In this document: positions 26,056-36,020 of the stretch, one piece after another | How the letters are laid out: each line of letters starts with the position of its first letter | Numbering within the stretch: the first letter of the stretch is position 1 | NCBI RefSeq assembly: GCF_017315725.1 | Contig: NZ_JAFLRG010000001.1 | Coordinates: 186,001-250,000 of the forward strand | Origin: Trinickia acidisoli | GTDB taxonomy: Bacteria > Pseudomonadota > Gammaproteobacteria > Burkholderiales > Burkholderiaceae | Direction: 5' to 3' | Length of the DNA: 64,000 bases | Notes under the pieces: generated by a model | Databases searched by the model: none | Told to the model about the DNA's origin: nothing | What the model saw: only the letters and a program-made list of their open reading frames with translations | Program-made: the position numbers and the translations under genes

Positions 26056-26439
26056 CCGATATGACCGAGAGGACTGATGGTCGAAATGTGGAAGGGATCG
26101 TCGGTCCAGTCCTGCGCGTACCGCTGTGAGGTGCATCGCTGCCTCGCTCCGCCATCGGGCCTCGAGCGCTCGTGGGCGCGAACAGTCGAATATGACGAGA
26201 AGTGTCGTTGATTGATGTCGTGCTCGAATCCGCGAATTGGAATTTGCTACGGAATTCTGATCAAGGCTGGGAATTATTTCCTATCGATTGTCCATTCGGC
26301 CGGTTTGACACAGGCATTCAATCGCTGATAGTTTTAAACCTTTCATTTGTAAGGTTTGGTGCTCATGAGTATTACTCGGAATGCATATTCTTGAGTCATT
26401 CAATGAACGTCGTTCGCACTTTTCGCGAGAGAGTAAACG
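26056..26439. other. AT-rich non-coding spacer before vgrG
   Basis: 384 bases with lower GC than the core and only short frames that lack support. It probably contains the vgrG promoter and marks the left edge of acquired DNA. Confidence 0.5.
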
Positions 26440-29250
26440 GTGAATTATGCAAATCAGCTACACACATCATTTGGATCATTTCCATCTCAAAATAGGCGAG
26501 CCATCCGGCTTCACTGGGGCGAGCGGCAACAACGCCTTCAGCGCTCATTGCTGCCGCAGCGCATCGACATCCGCGAGGACTTGTGCGGCGGTATCGACGG
26601 TAGCGTATCGTGCGTGTCGACCACCGCCGGCATAGCGCTGAGCACGTTCATCGGTTTGCCGATCGCAGTTCAGCTTGTCACCGACACGGGCGGTTTGCGC
26701 GCCATTTGCGGCATCGTCGTCGATGCACGAGAGGGCGAGTCAGATGGTTCCCTCGCCACCTACCAATTGGTTATTCGAGATGCGCTGTCGATATTGGAGC
26801 GGCGAATCAATACGCGAATTTTTCGCCAAAAGAATGTGCTGGACACTATTGCGACGCTGATCGGCGAATGGCGGCAAAAGAGCACTGTCCTCGCCGACGC
26901 GTTCTATCTCGATATTGCGAACGTGGATAGAGCGAAGTTTCCCTCCCGAGAACAAACGATCCAATTCGATGAATCCGATGCCGCGTTTATTCGTCGCTTA
27001 TGTCGACGCGAAGGGATCGGTTGGTTCGTGCGTGCGGGCAAGCCGGGTCAAAAGGACGTGGATAGAACCGGCGATCCGGCACATACGCTGGTCCTTTACG
27101 ATAATGCGATCAAATTGAAGCGATCCGCAGCGGGTTCGATCGCTTATCGGCCGGACGCCACCATCGGCGAGAGAGACGCCATCACGTTGCTGTGCGCGGC
27201 GCGACAACTGGTGCCGGGATCGATACGGCGCTTCAGTTGGGACTACAAGCCCGGCAGAATGGACCGCATCCACGGGCCGACGCGTGTCGATCAAGGTGAG
27301 GCAGGCAACGATCTTGCCAAACTGCTGACGGACTCGCGGATCGACTCACCGCATCTCGCGGATTCATGGGCGGATTACGATCGACTCGGCTTGGCGCGCG
27401 TGATGTCGCACGGCGCGCGTGCGGCTCGCTCAAACGGCGTCAGCGGCGTCCGCGATCTCGCCATTGGCGAATGGATCGAGGTGACGGGGCATTCAGAGCT
27501 CGATCGTGTGTCGAAGAGCGATCGAAGGATCACGATCACCGGCCTGCATCACCGCGCCGAGAACAACTTGCCGAAAGACCTGAACGAGCGCGCGCAGGCG
27601 TTGTTCACGGCGAGCCGTTGGTCTTTCGAATCACCCCCTGTCTCGGTGGACACACCCGCGCGGCCAACCGTTTATGGCGATTCGACGCAGAGCCGATACG
27701 AAAACACGTTCAGCGGCGTGCCGCGCGGGACGCCGCTCATACCGCTAACGCCGACGTACGATCCGCGCATCGATCTTCCTCGGGTCTATCCGATCGTCGG
27801 CGTAGTCGTCACGCCCGACGGCGAGGAAATCTATTGCGACGAGTACGGGCGAATCAACGTCCAACTGCAAGGGCTCGATCCCGAAGATCACGAGCACGCC
27901 AACGGCATGGGCACGAGCGGCACCCAGCGCGACAGTGCGTGGGTGCGGGTCATGACGGGGCTGGCCGGAGACAACTTCGGCGAGAGCTGGATGCCGCGCA
28001 AGGGCATGGAAGTCTTATTGGATTTTCTCGGCGGCGACCCCGACAAGATGTATGTGGCCGGCGCTTTTCACAATGGTCCGAACATGCCCGCGGCGTTCAG
28101 CAATACGGGCTCGCTGCCGGGCAATCGCTATGTATCGGGCGCGAAGACCCGAGAAGTGAAAGGGCGACGCTATAACCAACTGCGCTTCGACGACACGCCA
28201 TCGCAAATCAGCGTTCAACTGGCGAGCCAACACGAAGCGAGCGAAATCAATCTCGGTTATCTGACACATCCGAGGACGAGCGGCGTCGGCGAGGCGCGTG
28301 GCGAAGGGGTGGAGTTACGAACTGACGCGGCCGCTGCGCTGCGGGCCGCGCGGGGCATTCTGTTGACGACCTACGCGCGTAACAAAGCAACGGGGCATCA
28401 GCTCGATCGCGACGAACTGGAACAGTTGTTGACCGAATGCATGGCGCTGTTCAAATCGCTCGGAGATTACGCGGGCCAACATGGCGGCAAGCAGACGGAT
28501 GCGCAGGGGCAGCGCACGGTTGCGAGTGCGTTCAAAGGCTGGCAGTCCGCGAGCGGTGGCGCGGGCGCCGTCAGCGCGGCGGGCTCGATGAGGAGCGCCT
28601 ATGCGTTGATGGCATTCGGTGCGCAAACGGGCACCGTCAATGTGACGCCGAAGACGCACGTTACCTATGCCGGCGAGAACATCGATTACGTAGCCCGTCA
28701 GCACGTGCAGGTTGCGAGCGGACAGCGGCTCCACCTCCAGGCCGGACAGGGCGTGGCCGTATTCGCGCAGTCGGACGGCATTTCGGCGATCGCCAATCAA
28801 GGCAAGGTGACGCTGCAAAGCCAAGCCGACGATACGCAGATCGATTCCGCGAAGAACATTCAACTCACGGCAGCGGGCGGCAAGCTTGCGGGCGCGGCGA
28901 GTGAAGAGGTCGTGTTCGTCACGTCGGGCGGTGCCTATCTCAAGCTTCATGGCGCAAACATCGAGCTCGGCTGCCCCGGCAGCTTCACGGTGAAGTCCGC
29001 CGGTCATGCGTGGAGTGGGCCGGCCAGCATGAGTGCCGATATGCCGAAATTCGATGCGGGATCGATGGGCCGCATACCTCAATTGGTCCGAGTTTCGGAC
29101 GGTGCACCGGTCGAAGGCTATCGGGGCGAGGTATACAAGTCGACCGGCGACTTGCTCGAAGGGCAGTCGGATGCGCAAGGCAAGCTGCCGGAAATCCGAG
29201 GCGACCGCTTCGAACCGTTGGTCGTCGACTTCTTCAAGGACAAGACTTAA
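26440..29250 (+). CDS. vgrG: Type VI secretion tip protein VgrG with DUF2345 extension
   Basis: A 936-residue spike protein. The N-terminal half is the gp27-like part (IALSTFIGLPIAVQLVTDTG, ESDAAFIRRLCRREGIGWFV), then the gp5 OB-fold (VVVTPDGEEIYCDEYGRINV, SAWVRVMTGLAGDNFGESWM, GMEVLLDFLGGDPDKM) and the beta-helix needle with a DUF2345 region (about 690-880) rich in repeats such as HVQVASGQRLHLQAGQGVAV. No extra enzymatic C-domain is clear; the last 60 residues may dock cargo. It starts with GTG at 26440 behind GCGAGAGAG. It heads a five-gene module and probably delivers the Tle3-like protein encoded next. Confidence 0.93.
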   Translation: MNYANQLHTSFGSFPSQNRRAIRLHWGERQQRLQRSLLPQRIDIREDLCGGIDGSVSCVSTTAGIALSTFIGLPIAVQLVTDTGGLRAICGIVVDAREGESDGSLATYQLVIRDALSILERRINTRIFRQKNVLDTIATLIGEWRQKSTVLADAFYLDIANVDRAKFPSREQTIQFDESDAAFIRRLCRREGIGWFVRAGKPGQKDVDRTGDPAHTLVLYDNAIKLKRSAAGSIAYRPDATIGERDAITLLCAARQLVPGSIRRFSWDYKPGRMDRIHGPTRVDQGEAGNDLAKLLTDSRIDSPHLADSWADYDRLGLARVMSHGARAARSNGVSGVRDLAIGEWIEVTGHSELDRVSKSDRRITITGLHHRAENNLPKDLNERAQALFTASRWSFESPPVSVDTPARPTVYGDSTQSRYENTFSGVPRGTPLIPLTPTYDPRIDLPRVYPIVGVVVTPDGEEIYCDEYGRINVQLQGLDPEDHEHANGMGTSGTQRDSAWVRVMTGLAGDNFGESWMPRKGMEVLLDFLGGDPDKMYVAGAFHNGPNMPAAFSNTGSLPGNRYVSGAKTREVKGRRYNQLRFDDTPSQISVQLASQHEASEINLGYLTHPRTSGVGEARGEGVELRTDAAAALRAARGILLTTYARNKATGHQLDRDELEQLLTECMALFKSLGDYAGQHGGKQTDAQGQRTVASAFKGWQSASGGAGAVSAAGSMRSAYALMAFGAQTGTVNVTPKTHVTYAGENIDYVARQHVQVASGQRLHLQAGQGVAVFAQSDGISAIANQGKVTLQSQADDTQIDSAKNIQLTAAGGKLAGAASEEVVFVTSGGAYLKLHGANIELGCPGSFTVKSAGHAWSGPASMSADMPKFDAGSMGRIPQLVRVSDGAPVEGYRGEVYKSTGDLLEGQSDAQGKLPEIRGDRFEPLVVDFFKDKT

Positions 29251-29269
29251 AAGAAGCGAGATTCTAGCT

Positions 29270-31432
29270 ATGGCCGCTTCCGTGGATGACCCGCGCGTGC
29301 TCGTGAGCCGCACGCAGGGCACGATGTTGTTCAATCCAGAGACATCTCTGATCTGCCTCAAACAATTGCCGCTACCGGGCATCGTCATCTTCGTGCATGG
29401 CGTGAACTCGGATGGAGAGTGGTACACCGCTTCGGAGGAGGGGCTGTGCCGTGGCTTGAATGCGCGGCTCGGGCGCAAGAGCGACCAATTGAAATACACG
29501 GGCCCCGAGGCCGGTCAGCTCTCGCCCGTGCACTACATCGAGAGCTTGACGGCCGATGGTTATATCAATCCGCAGATGTGGTCGGGTAACTACATCTCGC
29601 CGCAGGCGTCGTTTTCCCCGGTGATTCACTTTCGCTGGGGCTACAAGGCCAACAAGGAGGAGATGCAGCGTTACGGCACGAACATCTTCCTGAACGAGCA
29701 GAACTATTGGGGAGGCGGCCCGTTCGCCAACGGAACGACGAGTCTGCCGGATTCATGGCATGAAGGGCTGAACGACAGGCTGTTTCTGTGGATCAACGTA
29801 CAGCATTTGAACTCCGTCGAGTCACGAATGGTGTACGAATGCCCACCGCGAGCGTATATGGTGCTCGCTTCGCTGCGACTGGCAAAGCTGATCGAATCGA
29901 TCCGCAGAAAGCAAGCCGATACGCCGATCACCGTGGTTTGCCACAGCCAGGGCAACATGATTGGAATGGCGGCCGCGTTTCTTGGAGATCGTGCCCCACC
30001 CGTGACGGACGTGTTCGGCAAGAGCGGCCGATGCGTCGCCGACGCTTACGTGCTTTCCAATCCGCCCTACAGCTTGGTGCCCAGCATCGGGACCGATTCT
30101 TGGGCCCAGCGCGGCGTGAAAGACAAGGACGGAGGTAGGGGGCGCGAAAGCTACGTCGCGCGCGCCGAGACGTTAAAAGCCTACTTCGACATCTTGCGCG
30201 AGCGGGCGGCTCTCGAGCCGGCGGCCGCCGAACTCGATGCGGAGATGGCGAATACGCGCACGTCGGAGAGCGGCGGGGCTGCGTACAACGCCCGCGACGA
30301 CCGAACCGCGCATGGCTTGAATGGCTCCACATACGGTCGTGTCACGCTCTATTGCTGCCCACACGATCAAGTGATTTCTGCCACTACCGTGCAAGGCATG
30401 GGCTGGCGGGGAATGAACGACGAAGAGCGTGCGGATACGAACGCCGACGGCGTGTTGACGCAGCGCGTCTTCTCATCCGGTTACGAGGTGGGCAATACGG
30501 GCTCGTATTACCACTATTGGGACGATGATTGGCGGCGCGGCAAAAACAAGACGGACGGGTTCTGGTTTCCGGCCTCGCCGCTTGCGAAGTTCTCGTTGGA
30601 ACGCGGGCTGCGGTCGAACCCCGGCCCGATCACGCAATTCATGACGTTGGCTACGGCGCCGATGCTCTATGTGTTCAATGTAGTCGCGAAGATTCCGGTC
30701 AATGCGAGCCCTGATCCGGACTGGAGGATCTACATCAATGCGCCCGCGCTGAAGGTTCCATTCAAACCGCAAGCGATCCGCCTTGGTGCGGTGGCGTCGG
30801 TCGAGGACGCCGATCATACGAGCGACTTCAACGAGGGCTATGACCGGCCGGCCGATTCGCTCCACAAGAACAAGGGCGAAGACGGGACGGCTTTGAACCC
30901 GGACGATCCATACGATGCCTGGGAGGGCAAACGATTGGGAACCGTGCAGAGCGAAGCGGCGCTACGGTATGAAGACCACGCGGCGCTGCGGATGATGGCC
31001 CGGCGTGAGAAGCAGCCGGGGTGGGTGGACGGAGAAGGCAAGGTCACGGGTGAAGACGATCTGGCTAAGGCGAGCTTCGAGTATCTGCACTGGCGTAGAG
31101 AGAAGATCAACACAATCCTCACGCAAGGCGTCGATAACAACGCGACGAATCACTCGACGATCATGACCAATCCCGAGCACGCGGAGAAGGCGCTGGCTTA
31201 TGACGTTGCGATTGGGTTGTGTTACCTGTCTCGCAGTCAACTCAAGCAGTTGCGTATTGCCGCGGATTGGCGATTCGGAAAGGGCATGGATAAGTCTGAT
31301 CCAAGCTATCAATATTTTGAGTATTTTCAGACTGGTTCAATGAAAGAACGATCGCTTGCTGATTGGGTGAAGTCCGATCCCGATGCGAGCATGCCGTCCA
31401 AGATTGTCGATCAGCGGGATGGTGTTCTATGA
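29270..31432 (+). CDS. Tle3-like type VI lipase effector (DUF3274/alpha-beta hydrolase)
   Basis: A 720-residue alpha/beta hydrolase. The oxyanion strand is VIFVHGVNSDGEWY (about 39-52) and the nucleophile is in VVCHSQGNM with Ser at 226. That is the H-S-Q-G elbow of T6SS lipase family 3, with Cys in the first Gly position. A later Asp/His pair is plausible in YCCPHDQVIS. Residues 500-720 form the C-terminal domain typical of DUF3274 effectors. No signal peptide, as expected for T6SS cargo. It lies 19 bases after vgrG and overlaps the next gene by four bases. Membrane phospholipids of target cells are the inferred substrate. Confidence 0.85.
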   Translation: MAASVDDPRVLVSRTQGTMLFNPETSLICLKQLPLPGIVIFVHGVNSDGEWYTASEEGLCRGLNARLGRKSDQLKYTGPEAGQLSPVHYIESLTADGYINPQMWSGNYISPQASFSPVIHFRWGYKANKEEMQRYGTNIFLNEQNYWGGGPFANGTTSLPDSWHEGLNDRLFLWINVQHLNSVESRMVYECPPRAYMVLASLRLAKLIESIRRKQADTPITVVCHSQGNMIGMAAAFLGDRAPPVTDVFGKSGRCVADAYVLSNPPYSLVPSIGTDSWAQRGVKDKDGGRGRESYVARAETLKAYFDILRERAALEPAAAELDAEMANTRTSESGGAAYNARDDRTAHGLNGSTYGRVTLYCCPHDQVISATTVQGMGWRGMNDEERADTNADGVLTQRVFSSGYEVGNTGSYYHYWDDDWRRGKNKTDGFWFPASPLAKFSLERGLRSNPGPITQFMTLATAPMLYVFNVVAKIPVNASPDPDWRIYINAPALKVPFKPQAIRLGAVASVEDADHTSDFNEGYDRPADSLHKNKGEDGTALNPDDPYDAWEGKRLGTVQSEAALRYEDHAALRMMARREKQPGWVDGEGKVTGEDDLAKASFEYLHWRREKINTILTQGVDNNATNHSTIMTNPEHAEKALAYDVAIGLCYLSRSQLKQLRIAADWRFGKGMDKSDPSYQYFEYFQTGSMKERSLADWVKSDPDASMPSKIVDQRDGVL

Positions 31433-32904
31433 GGCTTATTTCAACTTGGCGTCGCCGGCTCGCTCTGGCTGCATGCGTGATGCTTGTCGCCATCATTATC
31501 GTGTCGGCGCTTATGTTTGCGGGCGTGCACGCCCATCGTTCATGGAGTTTTGCAGAGGTGATCGCTCAACTTTTTGCCTTCCCGTTCTTACTGGCTGTCG
31601 CTGCCTTTTGTTTTTCAAGCGCCTTGGCTGCGCCCGCGAAGGCGGCAGAAACGGTCCGCCCAGCCGAGTTGGAACCGCTATCGTCGACATACGCTCCGAT
31701 GTTCACGGCACAGGTCGTCGGGCTTGAATGGCTCAATCCCCTGCAACGTCGAGATTACCCAACAGAATGGCAACTGCTGTGGACGTTGGGTCTCGTCACA
31801 GCGAACAAGAATGACGATATGGTGCGAACGGACTCCGCGAGCTTCACGTCCATCAAACCGGTGGCAGGAATAGCGAGTGGAGCTGATGGGCGAGAAACGT
31901 TCAAGGGCTTCCATGAAAAGTACATAGATGAATTGCTGGTAATTTTCGCCGATCGCTACGTAATAAACCCATACTACTTTTACACGGTAGCGTCGTCGAA
32001 CAAACGCGAATGGCGCGAGCTCGCCGGCATCCACGTCGAATACGCGATTCCCGCTGACCGGCTCGATCCAGCGGAGGCCGGCAACTATCTGAGAGAGGAA
32101 ATCAAAAGCCAATTCAACATCGGCAACCCTCACTTCCCCACCTTGTGGACGAAAAGCACCCCGCCGGAGGTCCACGTAACACCTGGCGGCCCCAACGCCG
32201 GCTTCACATCGCTGAACGCGGCGCTCGACTATTTGCAAATGCATCCGAAAGAAAGCGTCTGGGTGATGAATTGGGATGCCCCGAGCTTTCCGCCGAACGA
32301 CATGCAAATGAACGAGAACATGGTCCTGCTGATTCTCGCGGGGCCCCAGAGGGACACTGGCCGCGATCCACTGGCTTGGATCGGTTATGCCGCGACGGCG
32401 AACGTTGCCGATTTCGAACCGAAGGTGGGCACGACCCGCGCGGCACAAGCCTGGAAAGCCGCGATCGATACCGCCGCGCTCAGTGCGCGCATCAAGCCAT
32501 CCGACATCGCATACGTCATTCACGATGCCGGCGCAGGCAGCGACGCTGCCTCCGAACGCATTGCCTCGCTAAGTCGCACGCTGACCGAGACGTTGCCCGA
32601 TTTCCAATTCCAGAAGCAAACCTTCAACACCCCCGCGTTGCTCGGCGAGATGGGGGCCGGTGCCGCGCTAACCAACGTCGCATTGGCGATCGGCCGAGCG
32701 AATCACCTTGGCGGGCACGTGTTGGTGGCGGGCACGACAGATCCTGCTCGACAGAACGCGGTGATCGTGACCCCGCCGGCTCAATTGATCCCGATCGATG
32801 CCGAGCGCGACTGGTTCAGGGCACGCGGTGAGGACAACGCGTACCTGCCGTGGTGGGGCCGCCATCGCGGCGTTTCCTATCCGACGCAAGGGTTCACGAA
32901 CTAA
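31429..32904 (+). CDS. DUF2875 protein, Tla3-like effector adaptor
   Basis: A 491-residue protein with two hydrophobic segments near the N-terminus (about 12-35 and 42-62) and a large soluble part. Blocks such as VEYAIPADRLDPAEAG, DAPSFPPNDMQMNENMVLLILAG and DAERDWFRARGEDNAYLPWW fit the DUF2875 family. In Pseudomonas the DUF2875 protein Tla3 loads Tle3 onto VgrG, and this gene overlaps the Tle3-like gene by four bases, so the same role is inferred here. Its membrane segments leave open a role as an immunity protein. No separate Tli3 gene is seen. Confidence 0.82.
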   Translation: MRLISTWRRRLALAACVMLVAIIIVSALMFAGVHAHRSWSFAEVIAQLFAFPFLLAVAAFCFSSALAAPAKAAETVRPAELEPLSSTYAPMFTAQVVGLEWLNPLQRRDYPTEWQLLWTLGLVTANKNDDMVRTDSASFTSIKPVAGIASGADGRETFKGFHEKYIDELLVIFADRYVINPYYFYTVASSNKREWRELAGIHVEYAIPADRLDPAEAGNYLREEIKSQFNIGNPHFPTLWTKSTPPEVHVTPGGPNAGFTSLNAALDYLQMHPKESVWVMNWDAPSFPPNDMQMNENMVLLILAGPQRDTGRDPLAWIGYAATANVADFEPKVGTTRAAQAWKAAIDTAALSARIKPSDIAYVIHDAGAGSDAASERIASLSRTLTETLPDFQFQKQTFNTPALLGEMGAGAALTNVALAIGRANHLGGHVLVAGTTDPARQNAVIVTPPAQLIPIDAERDWFRARGEDNAYLPWWGRHRGVSYPTQGFTN

Positions 32905-32938
32905 CGATGCAACGAAGTAACGAAATAACGGAGGTAGC

Positions 32939-33202
32939 ATGCGAGGGATCATCCGAGTCGGCGACGCAACCAGTCACGGCGGCGAAGTCGTGTCCGGAAG
33001 CGATATGAGCAAAGTCATGGACCGCCCCGTTGCGCGGCAAGGTGACCGTTGCATCTGCCCCATGCAAGGACATCAACACTGCGTGATCGCCGAAGGCGAC
33101 CCGAACTTCACCGTGGACGGCAAGCCCGCCGCCTTCCACGGCCATAAAACCTCTTGCGGTGCGACGCTGATTTCGAGCGTGTCGTCGTCGGGACGCGTAT
33201 GA
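32939..33202 (+). CDS. PAAR-domain spike-tip protein
   Basis: An 87-residue protein sharpening the VgrG spike of the type VI system. RGIIRVGDATSHGGEVVSGS, RPVARQGDRCICP and AFHGHKTSCGATLISS give the PAAR repeats and Zn-binding His/Cys residues. ACGGAGGTAGC precedes the start. The stop overlaps the tssF start (ATGA at 33199-33202), so its expression is coupled to tssF. Confidence 0.95.
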   Translation: MRGIIRVGDATSHGGEVVSGSDMSKVMDRPVARQGDRCICPMQGHQHCVIAEGDPNFTVDGKPAAFHGHKTSCGATLISSVSSSGRV

Positions 33203-35046
33203 CCGCTGCGGAGGATGATCTACTTCCCGATTACGAGCGTGAACTCTCGCTATTGCGTCGATCGCTCGGCGAATTCGCGCAACGCTACCCGAAAGCGGCA
33301 ACGCGGCTTGCTATTTCCGGCGAACACTCGGAGGACGCGCACGTAGAACGGTTGATTCAATCGGCCGCGCTGCTCAATGCGAGAGCGAGCGCACGTCTTG
33401 ACGACGATTTCTCCGAATTGCCGACGGCGCTGCTCGAGATTCTCTATCCCGAGTATCTGCGACCGTTCCCCTCGTGTTCGATCGCGCATTTCGAGGATGC
33501 CGATGTCATCGAAAAGATGGTTGAACCAACCACGATCGAACGCGGCATCGAATTGAAAACGCGCACGGGCGGGTATTGCTTTCGAACTGTCTACGATGTC
33601 GTACTCGCCCCATTACGCATAGCCGCCGCCGGCTTTGCGCCGGCGACGTCCGCGCCGCCCAAAGTTCGACTGCACGAGGCGACGACGGGCATCGTTTCGA
33701 TCACATTCGCAGCGCTTGGGGAAAATGCGATCGACGGTAGCAGCATGCCGGAGCGTGTGCGTATTTTCGTCGACGGAGATTGCCGCACGGTTGCCGCGAC
33801 GATCGATACGATACTGCTGCGCACATCGAATGCATTCGTCGAAGCCGATGGAAGCGGAGCATGGATTGCTTTGGACTCCTTACCATTATCTTGCGTCGGC
33901 TTCGATAATGATGAGGCCATGATCGAGCAACACGACAGCCACGAGTCGCAGTTTCGCATCCTCCTCGAGTACTTTTCTTTTCCGGAGAAGTTCGACTTTA
34001 TCGATGTCGATTTGTCGACTCTTGTGCGTGTCGCTGGCGCTTGCAATCGTGTGACGTTGCATCTGTCGATCAAGGACCTACATCGCGATTCAGCGCCGGC
34101 CCAAGTTCTGCAACGGCTCTCGGGGGCGAACTTCAAACTGTTTTGCGCGCCGATCATCAATCTGTTCGCCTTGCCCTCCGTGCCGATTCCGCTGGAGAAC
34201 GCGGTGTTCGCTGTTTATCCGATCATGCCGGGGGCGCTCAGTGTTTCGAATACTTCGGTTTATCGCGTCGACGCGGTTCGGTTGACGCAGGCTTCGCCAA
34301 ATGGCACGGTCATCCGGCAAATCGAGCCTTATCAATCCCTCTCGCACCCCATGACGCAGCAACGTTCCGCGATCTATTGGCTTGCCGAGCGCGACGGCCG
34401 GCTTGCCGAATTCGTGCCGGGACAAGACATGCTGCTCTCACTCGTCGATTCGAGCGGCGAAATGACGGACGTAACAGGCGAGCGGATCGAGATGGACCTC
34501 ACCTGTACGAATGGAAATTCGCCTGCGCGCTTGCAAGTCGGAGACTCACAGGGGGATTGGGTGCACGCGAACGCGAAGCTGACGGGGCGAGTATCGATGC
34601 TAAGCTTACCAACGGAAAGCATCGAACGATCGAAGGCGCGGCACTCACTGTGGGACATCGTGGCGATGTTGTCCGCAGGGGCGTTGAACTTGTGTCAAGC
34701 GGGGCTACCGGCGTTCAAGCAGTTATTGAAGGCTCATGTGCCCTTGCGTTCGACAACTGCGACGCGGCACATCGATAGCTTGACGTATCTCGCCCGCGAA
34801 TCCGCGCTCGAATGGATTCAGATGGAGCCGCAGCCGATGTTGGTGCGTGGCATTCGTGTGCGTTTGGCTGTCGACGAGACCATGCTTGGCGACTGCGCGG
34901 TGAGCGTGTTCGCTCGCGTGTTGGAAAGCGTATTCCAGCACTACGCGCCGGCGAATAGCTGGGTGCAACTGGTTCTCATATCGGCTCGAAACGGAGCGGA
35001 GATGATACGAGGGCGACCATTGCCCGGTGCGATCGCGCTTCTTTGA
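33199..35046 (+). CDS. tssF: Type VI baseplate subunit TssF
   Basis: A 615-residue protein of the TssF/VasA/ImpG family, a baseplate wedge component. The N-terminus LLPDYERELSLLRRSLGEFAQRYP and LIQSAALLNARASARLDDDFSELPTALLEILYP are diagnostic, and the C-terminus MIRGRPLPGAIALL is a normal family end, so the gene looks intact. It normally sits with tssE and tssG. Here neither follows: rsmI begins 55 bases later on the other strand, with only a 35-codon frame (35061-35168) in between. It is therefore an orphan baseplate gene in a vgrG module, which is unusual. Confidence 0.9.
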   Translation: MTAAEDDLLPDYERELSLLRRSLGEFAQRYPKAATRLAISGEHSEDAHVERLIQSAALLNARASARLDDDFSELPTALLEILYPEYLRPFPSCSIAHFEDADVIEKMVEPTTIERGIELKTRTGGYCFRTVYDVVLAPLRIAAAGFAPATSAPPKVRLHEATTGIVSITFAALGENAIDGSSMPERVRIFVDGDCRTVAATIDTILLRTSNAFVEADGSGAWIALDSLPLSCVGFDNDEAMIEQHDSHESQFRILLEYFSFPEKFDFIDVDLSTLVRVAGACNRVTLHLSIKDLHRDSAPAQVLQRLSGANFKLFCAPIINLFALPSVPIPLENAVFAVYPIMPGALSVSNTSVYRVDAVRLTQASPNGTVIRQIEPYQSLSHPMTQQRSAIYWLAERDGRLAEFVPGQDMLLSLVDSSGEMTDVTGERIEMDLTCTNGNSPARLQVGDSQGDWVHANAKLTGRVSMLSLPTESIERSKARHSLWDIVAMLSAGALNLCQAGLPAFKQLLKAHVPLRSTTATRHIDSLTYLARESALEWIQMEPQPMLVRGIRVRLAVDETMLGDCAVSVFARVLESVFQHYAPANSWVQLVLISARNGAEMIRGRPLPGAIALL

Positions 35047-35101
35047 CGTTGACTTCGAATGTGGCTCGAAGAGCTGGCGCTACCGTTCGCTGCGCTGTCT
35101 T

Positions 35102-35983
35102 TCAACTATCGCGCTTCGACAACGCCAGCGCGCGCGAATAAAGCGTATTGCGCGAGGCCCCGGTGATCGAAGCGGCCAACCGTGCCGCGGCGCTTACAGA
35201 CACCTCTTCGAGCAGCATCGACAGCAGCGCGTCGTGCGCCGCCTCGTCTTGCTCTTCCTGCCCCGACGCCCCTTGAACGACGAGCACGAACTCCCCGCGC
35301 TGCCGATTCGGATCGGCGGCGAGCCACGTTGGCCCTTCGGCCAGGGTGCATCGATGAATCGCCTCATGTAACTTCGTCAACTCGCGTGCAATGAGCAATT
35401 GCCGGTTGCCGCCGAACGTATCGGCCAGCGCTTGCACAGTTTCGACGATGCGATGCGGCGCTTCATAGAAGACCATCGCATGCGGATGCGCCGCGAGCGT
35501 TTGCAGATGGGCTGCGCGTTGCTTGGCCTTCGTCGGCGGGAAGCCGAGAAACGAGAACGCGCCGACGAAATCGCCGGCGGCGGAGAGGGCTGTCGTCATC
35601 GCGCTGGCGCCGGGCAGCGGCACGACGGTGAAGCCGGCGTCGCGCACGGCATCGACGAGCTTCGCGCCGGGGTCCGATACGCCGGGCGTGCCTGCGTCGG
35701 AGACATAGGCTACGCGCTCCCCGGCGCGTAAGTAATCGACGATGCGCCCGGCGGCCTCGCGTTCGTTGTGCTCGTGCACGGCTAGGAGCGGCTTCGAGAT
35801 GCCGTAGAGCCCGAGCAGTTGCCCCGTATTGCGCGTGTCCTCGGCGGCGACGCGATCGACGAGACCGAGCACGTGCAGCGCGCGCAGCGTGATGTCGGCG
35901 GCATTGCCGATCGGCGTCGCAATGACGTACAGCGTGGCGGGCGGGTATTGCTGCCGCTGCGCAAGATCGAGGAGATCGGACAT
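35102..35983 (-). CDS. rsmI: 16S rRNA (cytidine-1402 2'-O)-methyltransferase RsmI
   Basis: A 293-residue SAM-dependent methyltransferase. [56 protein letters not shown] and the P-loop-like [16 protein letters not shown] are the tetrapyrrole-methylase-fold signatures of RsmI, which 2'-O-methylates C1402 in the ribosomal P site. The start at 35983 gives the family N-terminus; the open frame runs on upstream over yraN. It is divergent from yraN, as in E. coli. Confidence 0.95.
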   Translation of the reverse strand: MSDLLDLAQRQQYPPATLYVIATPIGNAADITLRALHVLGLVDRVAAEDTRNTGQLLGLYGISKPLLAVHEHNEREAAGRIVDYLRAGERVAYVSDAGTPGVSDPGAKLVDAVRDAGFTVVPLPGASAMTTALSAAGDFVGAFSFLGFPPTKAKQRAAHLQTLAAHPHAMVFYEAPHRIVETVQALADTFGGNRQLLIARELTKLHEAIHRCTLAEGPTWLAADPNRQRGEFVLVVQGASGQEEQDEAAHDALLSMLLEEVSVSAAARLAASITGASRNTLYSRALALSKRDS

Positions 35984-36020
35984 GAAGCGAGAAACACGAA
36001 GGAGCGAGGGAAGGCCGCCA

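Noticed and set aside
26202..26495. 97-codon frame upstream of vgrG
   Set aside because: No ribosome site, overlaps the VgrG start, and the peptide has no recognisable pattern.
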